DNA of 28,598 nt from AWTP1-13 sp035550075 (lineage in GTDB: Bacteria; Pseudomonadota; Alphaproteobacteria; Rhizobiales; Hyphomicrobiaceae), in assembly GCA_035550075.1 (NCBI GenBank), contig DASZQG010000143.1:1-28598 (forward strand), in the 5' to 3' direction. The translations under genes and the position numbers were made by a program. A model generated the notes under the pieces. That model was not told the DNA's origin. It made no database searches and saw nothing but the letters and a program-made list of their open reading frames with translations. This document shows, piece by piece, positions 20,977 through 27,722 of the stretch. Each line of letters opens with the position of its first letter. The stretch's first letter is position 1.

Positions 20977-21707
20977 GCGCGCCGATGACACCGGACCAGC
21001 TCGAGGCCGCCATCCGTCAGGTCGGCGCCGAGCGCTATCACGACAAGCATCCCTTTCATCGCCTGTTGCACGGCGGCAAGCTCAACAAGGGCCAGGTGCA
21101 GGCCTGGGCGCTGAACCGCTACTGCTATCAGACGGCCGTACCGCGCAAGGATGCGGCCCTGATGAGCCGCACCACGGATCGCGAGCTGCGGCGCGAATGG
21201 GTGCATCGCATCCTCGACCATGACGGTGCCGGTGGCGAGGAAGGAGGCATCGAGCGCTGGCTGGTGCTCGCGGAAGCCCTCGGTCTCGATCGAGCCTACG
21301 TCATGTCCATGCAGGGTGCGCTGCCCGCCACGCGCTTTGCCGTGGAGGCCTATGTCGATTTTGTCCAGCGACGCACGCTGCTGGAGGCTGTCGCCTCCTC
21401 TTTGACCGAGCTGTTCGCGCCCTCCATCCACCGCGAGCGCATCTCCGGCATGCTGGAGAACTACGATTTCATCTCGGATCGCGCGATGCAGTACTTCAAG
21501 CGCCGCCTCGACCAGGCCAACCGCGACGCCGACTTTGCGCTCGCCTACGTTCGCGAGCACGCCACAACGCCCGAGCAGCAGGCGGCGGCCGTGGATGCGG
21601 TCCGCTTCAAGTGCAACGTGCTCTGGGCACAGCTTGATGCCCTGCACCATGCGTATGTGGTGCCGGCCCTGATTCCGCCCGGCGCCTTCAGGCCGGAGGC
21701 GGCATGA
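20973..21707 (+). CDS. pqqC: Pyrroloquinoline-quinone synthase PqqC
   Basis: A 244-residue all-helical, cofactor-free oxidase that performs the last step, ring closure and eight-electron oxidation of the intermediate AHQQ to PQQ. Family segments include RYHDKHPFHRLLHGGKLNKGQVQAW, NRYCYQTAVPRKDA, RRTLLEAVASSLTELFAP and KCNVLWAQLDALHHAYV. Length equals the usual 240-255. Translation starts at GTG 20973 within the GTGA overlap with pqqB, so it is translationally coupled. Confidence 0.96.
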   Translation: MSAPMTPDQLEAAIRQVGAERYHDKHPFHRLLHGGKLNKGQVQAWALNRYCYQTAVPRKDAALMSRTTDRELRREWVHRILDHDGAGGEEGGIERWLVLAEALGLDRAYVMSMQGALPATRFAVEAYVDFVQRRTLLEAVASSLTELFAPSIHRERISGMLENYDFISDRAMQYFKRRLDQANRDADFALAYVREHATTPEQQAAAVDAVRFKCNVLWAQLDALHHAYVVPALIPPGAFRPEAA

Positions 21708-22006
21708 TCGATACGCCGGCGCCTGGACGCACGATCATCGGTGCGCAATCGGTCCCGACGCTGCCACGCCACGTGCGGCTGCGTCACGACGCAACGCGCG
21801 ACCAATGGACCGTGCTCGCGCCGGAGCGCGTTTTCAAGCCTGATGCCATTGCCGTCGCGGTGCTGCGGCTGTGCGACGGCGCCCGCTCGGTCGACGACAT
21901 CGCCGGTGAGCTGGCGCGTGCCTACGATGCACCGAAGCAGCAGATCCTCGCCGACGTGACCGCGATGCTGCAGGATCTGGCCGACAAGGGCGTGGTCCGC
22001 GCATGA
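21704..22006 (+). CDS. pqqD: PQQ peptide chaperone PqqD
   Basis: A 100-residue RiPP recognition element that binds PqqA and presents it to PqqE. The winged-helix-like core runs from PRHVRLRHDATRDQWTVLAPERVFKPDAIAVAVLRLCDG to a C-terminal helix ILADVTAMLQDLADKGVV. Its start lies in an ATGA overlap with pqqC and its end in another with pqqE. It is encoded separately rather than fused to PqqC, as happens in some methylotrophs. Confidence 0.95.
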   Translation: MIDTPAPGRTIIGAQSVPTLPRHVRLRHDATRDQWTVLAPERVFKPDAIAVAVLRLCDGARSVDDIAGELARAYDAPKQQILADVTAMLQDLADKGVVRA

Positions 22007-23133
22007 ACGAGCAGGCCACCATTGACCGCGATGCCGCTGCGTGTCTGCGCGCACCCGTCGGCATGCTGGCGGAGCTGACGCATCGTTGTCCGCTGCAGTG
22101 CCCCTACTGCTCCAACCCGCTCGCGCTGGAGCGTGTGGCCGGCGAGCTGCCGACCGAGACGTGGCTCAGCGTGCTGGCGCAGGCTGCCGATCTCGGCATC
22201 CTTCAGCTTCATCTCTCGGGCGGCGAGCCAACCGTGCGTCGCGACCTGGAAGACATCGTCGCGCAGGCGGCGAAGGTCGGCTTGTACTCGAACCTCATCA
22301 CCGCCGGCGTGCTGCTCACGCGAGAACGGCTGCAGCGCCTCGCGGAGTGCGGGCTGGATCACGTGCAGATCTCGCTGCAGGACACGGACGCAGCCAACGC
22401 TGACCGCATCGCCCACTATCAGGGCGGCCACGCCAGGAAGCTCGAGGTAGCGCGATGGGTGCGCGAACTCGGCCTGCCGCTCACCATCAATGCGCCCATT
22501 CATCGCCAGAATATCGGCAATGTCTCCGCCTTCATCGACCTTGCCGTGAAGCTCGGCGCGCAGCGGCTGGAGGTGGCGCATGTTCAGTACTACGGCTGGG
22601 CCCTGCGCAATCGGCAGGCCCTCATGCCCACCCGCACTCAGGTGATCGAGAGCGCGGGCGTCGTCGAGGAGGCCCGCCAGCGCCTCAAGGGCGTTTTGGT
22701 GATCGACTTCGTAGTGCCCGACTATTACGCCAGCCGGCCGAAACCGTGTATGGGCGGCTGGGGCCGCGGCATCGTCAACGTGACGCCCTCCGGCAAGGTC
22801 CTCCCCTGCCATGCTGCCGAGACCATCCCCGGTCTGGTGTTCGACAATGTCCGCGACAAGCCCCTGCGCGACATCTGGCTGTCATCGGACGCGTTCGAGA
22901 GATACCGCGGCACAGATTGGATGCGCGAGCCGTGCCGCTCCTGCGAGTTTCGCGAACGCGACTGGGGTGGTTGCCGTTGCCAGGCAATGGCCTTTACGGG
23001 CGCCGCCGAAAACACCGATCCCGCCTGTTCTCTCTCGGCACACCATGCCGCCTTTACCGGCCTCGCCGACAGCGAGTCGGCGCGCGCTCCGCAGGAGTTC
23101 GTCTTTCGCCGGCCCGCAGCGGCCACGAAGTAG
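22003..23133 (+). CDS. pqqE: Radical SAM enzyme PqqE
   Basis: A 376-residue radical S-adenosylmethionine enzyme that joins the Glu and Tyr side chains of PqqA by a carbon-carbon bond. The cluster motif CxxxCxxC is at Cys29, Cys33 and Cys36 (CPLQCPYC), followed by the SAM-binding HLSGGEP. The C-terminal SPASM domain shows CMGG, VLPCH and CRSCEFRERDWGGCRC cysteines for auxiliary iron-sulphur clusters. Its start overlaps pqqD (ATGA). It is the last pqq gene here; no pqqF/pqqG protease and no PQQ-dependent dehydrogenase is found in the window. Confidence 0.96.
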   Translation: MNEQATIDRDAAACLRAPVGMLAELTHRCPLQCPYCSNPLALERVAGELPTETWLSVLAQAADLGILQLHLSGGEPTVRRDLEDIVAQAAKVGLYSNLITAGVLLTRERLQRLAECGLDHVQISLQDTDAANADRIAHYQGGHARKLEVARWVRELGLPLTINAPIHRQNIGNVSAFIDLAVKLGAQRLEVAHVQYYGWALRNRQALMPTRTQVIESAGVVEEARQRLKGVLVIDFVVPDYYASRPKPCMGGWGRGIVNVTPSGKVLPCHAAETIPGLVFDNVRDKPLRDIWLSSDAFERYRGTDWMREPCRSCEFRERDWGGCRCQAMAFTGAAENTDPACSLSAHHAAFTGLADSESARAPQEFVFRRPAAATK

Positions 23134-23167
23134 CGGTCTTGACCCCTGGCGATGCTCGCCCACGAAA

Positions 23168-24232
23168 CTAGTTCGCCGACGCACTGTGGCCGGCATAGCG
23201 CCTGGCCCGGTGCCGTTTGACGTGTGCCGCCCTGCGGGCCGCCGCGCGCGCCCGCCGATGTCTCCTGTGGGCTGACACCCTGCGCCGGGCGCGCTCCAGG
23301 TCCGGGCGGGTCTCCGAGACCTGATTTTCCCCGCAATAGGCAGTTGCGTCTGCCGCGCGTTCGGTCGTCGTGACGGGCACTAGCTTCGGCGCACTCTCCG
23401 TGCCGTCGTCCAGCGTCCCCTCCGCGATGAGATACTTGCCCTCGCATACGCGGATACGCGGCGGGACGCGCGTGCGCTCGAATGTGTCATAGGCTTCCTT
23501 GAGATTGCTCCAGAAGCCGTACCACTCGCTGTCTTTGTGCGCCGCCATGTTCTCCGGGGTAGGGCGGAACGGAAAAACCTGGATCTGAAACCGCTTCTGG
23601 CCTTCCTCGATCGCCGCGTTGGCAATCAGGTAGATCTCATCCATCACGGCGTTGGTCATGGCGTAGCATCCCGTCGAGGTGCAGCCGCCATGCACCAGGA
23701 TGTAGGAACCGGTGCGGCCGTGCGCTTTGTCGAAAGCGTTGGGATAGCCGACATCCATGGACGCGGGCCACCGGCCCTTGTGGTGCATCTGCTGCGCTCC
23801 CACCGAATAGAAGCCCTCCGGCGCCTGTTTGTCGCCCTCCGTCAGCTTCGGCCCGAGCGCACCCGACCAGTAGCAGATCGGGTAGACCGCAAGCAGCTCG
23901 AACCGGTCGCCCTTGCGCATCCACAGCTCCAGCTCGGCTTCGGCCTTGAAGATGCGGATCATGATGGGGCTGCCCGCGGTCATGCCTTTCTCGGCGAGCC
24001 TGCGCTTTATATCGGCGAGGATCTGATCCATCGGCAGCGTTGCCTTGGGATCGCTGGGCGTGCCCGGGATCTCGGTGAGGCGGGATTGCTCGAACTCGCT
24101 GTCCGCACTGGTCGCCCCTGCCGGGCCTGCCATCACCGCGCACGCGAGCCACGCGAGGCCTGCCACCAGCAGGGACAATCGCACTGGCTTCGATGAGCGG
24201 CGCCGGGTCATCCGCGCACTGGCTCCCTTCAT
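23168..24232 (-). CDS. L,D-transpeptidase-fold protein (YafK/ErfK-like) with basic C-terminal tail
   Basis: A 354-residue exported protein. An Arg/Lys-rich start and a hydrophobic stretch (residues 18-40) ending AGATS look like a Sec signal peptide. The YkuD-type catalytic core includes FKAEAELELW, APEGFYSV and the active-site segment HGGCTSTGCYAM with His181 and nucleophile Cys189. YafK (DpaA)-like proteins cut or form meso-diaminopimelate crosslinks in peptidoglycan and can detach bound lipoproteins. After the core (about residue 260 on) comes a region ending in about 40 residues with many Arg and His, which could bind wall or LPS polyanions. The ATG at 24232 has AAGGAT upstream. Convergent with pqqE across only 34 bases; paralogous to the next gene. 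Confidence 0.87.
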   Translation of the reverse strand: MKGASARMTRRRSSKPVRLSLLVAGLAWLACAVMAGPAGATSADSEFEQSRLTEIPGTPSDPKATLPMDQILADIKRRLAEKGMTAGSPIMIRIFKAEAELELWMRKGDRFELLAVYPICYWSGALGPKLTEGDKQAPEGFYSVGAQQMHHKGRWPASMDVGYPNAFDKAHGRTGSYILVHGGCTSTGCYAMTNAVMDEIYLIANAAIEEGQKRFQIQVFPFRPTPENMAAHKDSEWYGFWSNLKEAYDTFERTRVPPRIRVCEGKYLIAEGTLDDGTESAPKLVPVTTTERAADATAYCGENQVSETRPDLERARRRVSAHRRHRRARAAARRAAHVKRHRARRYAGHSASAN

Positions 24233-24239
24233 CGCGATC

Positions 24240-24261
24240 CTTTGCGGGATCACGCGCAAAG
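24240..24261 (-). promoter_or_regulatory. Leader hairpin covering the ribosome site of the first transpeptidase-like gene
   Basis: CTTTGCG (24240-24246) and CGCAAAG (24255-24261) pair perfectly around an 8-base loop. On the minus-strand mRNA the second arm ends in CGCAAAG, which runs into the AAAGGAT ribosome site, so folding would hide part of it. The remaining bases to 24484 show no other convincing signal. Confidence 0.4.
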
Positions 24262-24484
24262 CATGCGGGCGCAAGATGAACCGTGGCGCTTGCCTTGAGC
24301 CCTGAGCTGCCGGCTCGGCTCCCCCCGATGCCCTGCCGAACGTTATGGCACGAGGCCAGGAACCTCAACTTTGCTCGGCGCTTAGGCTGTGTGTGGCGGC
24401 AATTTCGCCTCCCGCGTGCTCCCTTTTGCCAGAGCTATGGTGCGCACCGGACACAGGCGCCGCCTCCCGTGCCGTGGACGGGCC

Positions 24485-25471
24485 CTAATGGGCGGTGGCG
24501 AAACCAAGGTGCGAGGCCGCGCGGCTCCACCAGGACGGCCCGGAGTCACTCTTGGTCAGCCCCGACCGTATCGGCACGTCTGTTTGCCGCTCATTGGTCA
24601 CCACGCCGTGCATTTTCGGCCCCGGCACAACGATGCGCTGTTCGGCGACCTGCTGGCCCGGCGGTGCCGTGAACGGACTCGGCTTCGGCCGATGCAGGGC
24701 CGGACACGCGGCGTCCGGCTTCATCCGTGCCACATCCGTCAGCGCAACGTTGACCACGTAGTTGCGGTTGCACACGCCGATCACCGGGAGCTGCCGTGTC
24801 AGCTCGAAATAATCGTAGCTCTCCTTCAGCGTCTTCCAGAACGCATAGGCCGGGTGCCCCTTGTGGCGCGCCATGTTGGCGTCGGTCATGCGGAACGGGA
24901 ACGCGTGCACCTGGAAGCTGTCGTTGCCACCCAGGAAGGACTCGCGCGCCAGCGCGTAGATCTCCTCCATCAAGGCGTCGGTCATGGCATAGCAGCCGGC
25001 GGATTTGCATTTGCCGTGCACCATCAGGTAGTCGCCGGTGCGCCGATGCGCCTTGTCGTAGGCGTTGGGATATCCAAGGTTCAGGGCCAGATGGTAGTGC
25101 GAGTTTGGATTCATCTGGTCGCGCGTAATTGTGTAGAAGCCTTCGGGCGCCTGCCGGTCGCCGTATTCCAGCTTCGGCCCCAGGTCACCGGACCAGTTGC
25201 AGATCGGGTAGGTCTTGAAGTGGTAGAAGCGCCCATCGCCGCGCTGCTTCCAAACTTCCAGTTCCGATTCTTCCTTGAAGATGCGGATGAAGATGGGGGA
25301 CTGCGGGTCCATGCCCTTCTTCCCCAGCAACATCATGGTCTCGTTGGAGAGCGGGCGCAGGTGCGGCGCCAGTTCGACCTTCGCGCAGGAAGCCATCAGG
25401 CATGCCGCCGCCAGTCCTATGCCGGCGCGCAGCAAGTACCCCGCAAGAGATCCCGGGAAAAATCGACCCAT
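24485..25471 (-). CDS. L,D-transpeptidase-fold lipoprotein (YafK-like)
   Basis: A 328-residue protein with an N-terminal signal (GYLLRAGIGLAAACLMASC) whose Cys29 is a plausible lipidation site, so it is probably anchored in the outer or inner membrane facing the periplasm. The YkuD-type core contains IFIRIFKEESELEVWK, APEGFYTI, NLGYPNAYDKAH and VHGKCKSAGCYAMTD with His152 and Cys160 as catalytic pair, closely like YafK (DpaA). A Pro-rich, non-conserved tail of about 70 residues follows. ATG 25471 is chosen since it begins at the signal peptide; ATG 25498 and TTG 25504 are in frame. Tandem paralogue of the previous gene, 252 bases apart, and preceded by a CtrA-type site. Confidence 0.87.
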   Translation of the reverse strand: MGRFFPGSLAGYLLRAGIGLAAACLMASCAKVELAPHLRPLSNETMMLLGKKGMDPQSPIFIRIFKEESELEVWKQRGDGRFYHFKTYPICNWSGDLGPKLEYGDRQAPEGFYTITRDQMNPNSHYHLALNLGYPNAYDKAHRRTGDYLMVHGKCKSAGCYAMTDALMEEIYALARESFLGGNDSFQVHAFPFRMTDANMARHKGHPAYAFWKTLKESYDYFELTRQLPVIGVCNRNYVVNVALTDVARMKPDAACPALHRPKPSPFTAPPGQQVAEQRIVVPGPKMHGVVTNERQTDVPIRSGLTKSDSGPSWWSRAASHLGFATAH

Positions 25472-25501
25472 ACGCACAGCCCCAGGCGTTTCGGTCATCA
25501 G

Positions 25502-25514
25502 CAATGATTCATTG
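25502..25514. promoter_or_regulatory. 13-bp palindrome before the YafK-like lipoprotein gene
   Basis: CAATGA-T-TCATTG is a perfect 6+1+6 inverted repeat between the CtrA-type site and the gene start. It may bind a second regulator or overlap the promoter. Finding it by chance in this short gap is unlikely but possible. Confidence 0.4.
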
Positions 25515-25516
25515 GC

Positions 25517-25533
25517 GTTAACGCATGGTTAAC
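25517..25533. promoter_or_regulatory. Full CtrA-type binding site
   Basis: TTAA (25518-25521), seven bases, TTAAC (25529-25533) equals the CtrA consensus TTAA-N7-TTAAC; read on the minus strand it begins GTTAACCAT, which includes the favoured TTAACCAT half site. It is 46 bases upstream of the ATG at 25471, a usual place for CtrA to act near a -35 region. Assignment to CtrA is by consensus only. Confidence 0.55.
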
Positions 25534-25559
25534 GCGGCGCAAAGCTAGCCTACGTGAGA

Positions 25560-25588
25560 ATCGCCGACAACCCCGCATCGGCGATGCG
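25560..25588 (-). terminator. Possible alternative hairpins after accA
   Basis: ATCGCCGA (25560-25567) pairs with TCGGCGAT (25578-25585), or CGCATC (25574-25579) with GATGCG (25583-25588); the two stems exclude each other. They lie in the 144-base gap after accA. No T-run follows, so termination is uncertain. Confidence 0.3.
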
Positions 25589-25642
25589 TATAGGCACAAA
25601 CGAGGGCATTGATAGGGCGTGCCGCCGCAAACAGGCGATTGA

Positions 25643-26617
25643 CTAGAGATTGCGCCCGATCTCGAGAAATTTTTCCTGCCGCTGACGCCGAATTGCATCA
25701 GCACTCTGGCCGGAAAAATCGGCGAGCGCCTTCGCCACCGCGTCGCCGGTGCGCTTGAGCACCATGGCCGGATCGCGGTGCGCTCCACCGACCGGCTCGG
25801 ATATGATGACGTCGATCACGCCGAGGTTCTTCAGGTCCTGGGCGGTGATGCGCATGTTGGTCGCCGCATCGATGGCGCGTGCCGCGTCCCGCCACAGGAT
25901 CGAGGCCGCAGCCTCGGGAGAGGCGACCGTGTAGATCGCGTGCTCGAGCATCAGCACGCGGTTGGCCGTGGCGATGGCCACCGCACCACCCGATCCGCCT
26001 TCGCCGATAATGACGGCCACAATCGGCACCCCCAGCGACAGGCAGCGGTCTGTGGACCGGGCGATGGCTTCCGCCTGCCCGCGCTCTTCCGCACCGATGC
26101 CCGGATAGGCGCCGGCGGTATCGACAAGGGTCAGCACGGGAAGGCCGAACTTCTCGGCCAGGTCCATGAGCCGGATCGCCTTGCGGTACCCCTCGGGGCG
26201 CGCCATGCCGAAGTTGTGCTTGATGCGGCTCTCGGTATCGGACCCCTTTTCGTGACCGATGGCCACGATCGGCCGACCTCGAAACCGGCCGACGCCGCCC
26301 ACGATCGCAGCGTCCTCGGCGAAGTAGCGGTCGCCGGCGAGCGGCGTGAAGTCTTCGATCAGCGCCCGGATATAGTCGAGGCAGTGCGGGCGGTCGGGAT
26401 GGCGCGCCACCTGCGTCTTCTGCCACGGGGTCAGCTTGCCATAGGTGTCGACCAGCGCCTGGTGCGCCTTCTGCTGCAGCTTGGTCACTTCCTCGGTGAT
26501 CGGCACCGAATCGTCGTCGCCGGATCCAAGCGCCCTGAGTTCGGCAATCTTGCTTTCGAGCTCGGCGATTGGCTTTTCGAAATCGAGGTAGGTGCGAACC
26601 GTGAGAGTGCGATCCAT
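25643..26617 (-). CDS. accA: Acetyl-CoA carboxylase carboxyltransferase subunit alpha
   Basis: A 324-residue cytoplasmic subunit that, with AccD, moves the carboxyl group from biotin to acetyl-CoA, the committed step of fatty acid synthesis. The N-terminal helix FEKPIAELESKIAELRAL, the segments VARHPDRPHCLDYI, IGHEKGSDTESRIKHNFGMARPEGYRKAIRLM and GEGGSGGAVAIATANRVLMLEHAIYTVASPEAAASILW are all typical AccA. Length matches the 317-325 family norm. The ATG at 26617 is chosen; an earlier in-frame start at 26707 adds an unconserved leader. It is downstream of xerD on the same strand and has its own promoter candidate. Confidence 0.97.
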   Translation of the reverse strand: MDRTLTVRTYLDFEKPIAELESKIAELRALGSGDDDSVPITEEVTKLQQKAHQALVDTYGKLTPWQKTQVARHPDRPHCLDYIRALIEDFTPLAGDRYFAEDAAIVGGVGRFRGRPIVAIGHEKGSDTESRIKHNFGMARPEGYRKAIRLMDLAEKFGLPVLTLVDTAGAYPGIGAEERGQAEAIARSTDRCLSLGVPIVAVIIGEGGSGGAVAIATANRVLMLEHAIYTVASPEAAASILWRDAARAIDAATNMRITAQDLKNLGVIDVIISEPVGGAHRDPAMVLKRTGDAVAKALADFSGQSADAIRRQRQEKFLEIGRNL

Positions 26618-26688
26618 TACGCTCGCTTTGGCGCGTCGGGCGCCGGTTGAGATCAAGTTGGCGCGACATTTGCCATGCGTACCCGCCG

Positions 26689-26694
26689 TGTCAA
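26689..26694 (-). promoter_or_regulatory. Candidate -35 box of accA
   Basis: A perfect TTGACA on the minus strand, inside CTTGACA, 72 bases before the accA ATG in the 134-base gap after xerD. The expected -10 position is poor (AAATGT), as is common in GC-rich alphaproteobacteria. Confidence 0.4.
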
Positions 26695-26751
26695 GCCAAG
26701 GCACCATTAACCAGCTGCGTTTTCTCGCAAATCAACGGCTGGCCGCAACCT

Positions 26752-27720
26752 TCAGTCGCCCTCCTGTTCGCTGTCCTCGAACTTCTTGCCTGCCAGAGGG
26801 TGCTTCTCGAACACCAGCGTCTTCAGCCGTTCTTCCAGCACGTGCGTGTAGATTTGGGTGGTCGAGATGTCCGCGTGGCCGAGCAACTGCTGGACGGACC
26901 GCAGGTCCGCGCCGCGGTCGAGCAGGTGGCTGGCAAAGGCATGCCGCAGCACGTGCGGCGAGACGCGGGAAGGCTCGATGCCGGCCTCAAGCGCGAGCTC
27001 CTTCAGCTCCTGCGCGAGGCGTTGCCGCGTGAAATGGCCTTCCGCGCCGCGCGACGCGAACAGCCATTTGGTCGCAAGCATCCGCGACACCCCATCCCCT
27101 TCCTCCCCCACGTTGAGATAACGGTCGAGTGCCGCACGCGCGGCGTTGTTGAGCGGGACCAGGCGCTCACGGCCGCCTTTGCCCTTGACGGTCATCACGC
27201 GACGATCGCCGGTCAGCACGCTCCGCGGCAAGGTCACCAGCTCGCTGACGCGCAGGCCCGTTGCATACAGCAGCTCGATCAGGGCATGAAGGCGCAGCGC
27301 GCGGACGCGGTCACGCCCGGAAGCAGCGCCGGTCCGCCTTCGCGCCGCCTCGAGAAGGCGGTCGACCTCCTGCACCGACAGGAACTTCGGGAGCTGCCGT
27401 CCTCTCCGAGGACCGGAGAATCCGCGCGTCGGATCATCGGAAATCACGTTCTCGGCGCGAAGAAACTTGAAGAACTGACGCAGGCCGGAAAGCCGGCGCG
27501 CGCGCGACGTTGCCGCCAAGCCTGCCTCCGACGTCTCCCTGAGATAGGCGGATACATCGGCCGGCTCCGTGGTCGCCGGCGTCCGCCCGCGCCGCTCCAG
27601 GAACGCCAGGAAGTTTTCAATGTCGCGGCGGTAGGCCTGCACCGTGTTGTCAGCCGCCCCGCGCTCGCTCGCGATCATGGCCAGGAATGCCCGAAGCAGG
27701 TCGTGGCCGCTCGCAGACAT
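26752..27720 (-). CDS. xerD: Tyrosine recombinase XerD
   Basis: A 322-residue site-specific recombinase that, with XerC, resolves chromosome dimers at dif under FtsK control. An N-terminal SAM-like core-binding domain (about 1-95) precedes the catalytic domain. The active site is complete: Arg157 (ATGLRVSEL), Lys in VKGKGG near 181, His256 and Arg259 (HVLRHAFASHLL), His282 (LLGHADISTTQIYTHV) and nucleophile Tyr291. Length and neighbourhood (beside accA, as in many alphaproteobacteria) favour XerD over a phage integrase; no attachment site or phage genes lie nearby. The ATG at 27720 begins two bases after the preceding gene's stop. Confidence 0.93.
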   Translation of the reverse strand: MSASGHDLLRAFLAMIASERGAADNTVQAYRRDIENFLAFLERRGRTPATTEPADVSAYLRETSEAGLAATSRARRLSGLRQFFKFLRAENVISDDPTRGFSGPRRGRQLPKFLSVQEVDRLLEAARRRTGAASGRDRVRALRLHALIELLYATGLRVSELVTLPRSVLTGDRRVMTVKGKGGRERLVPLNNAARAALDRYLNVGEEGDGVSRMLATKWLFASRGAEGHFTRQRLAQELKELALEAGIEPSRVSPHVLRHAFASHLLDRGADLRSVQQLLGHADISTTQIYTHVLEERLKTLVFEKHPLAGKKFEDSEQEGD

Positions 27721-27722
27721 CG

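Noticed and set aside
23148..23160. Small hairpin GGCGA-TGC-TCGCC between convergent pqqE and transpeptidase-like genes
   Set aside because: Only five base pairs and no T-run on either strand; too weak to call a terminator.
26705..26725. TTAACC half site upstream of accA considered as a CtrA site
   Set aside because: No second TTAA occurs at seven-base spacing; a lone half site is common by chance.
26752..27720. Tyrosine recombinase considered as a phage or island integrase
   Set aside because: Length, XerD-like motifs and the accA neighbourhood are housekeeping; no tRNA, attachment repeats or cargo genes are present.
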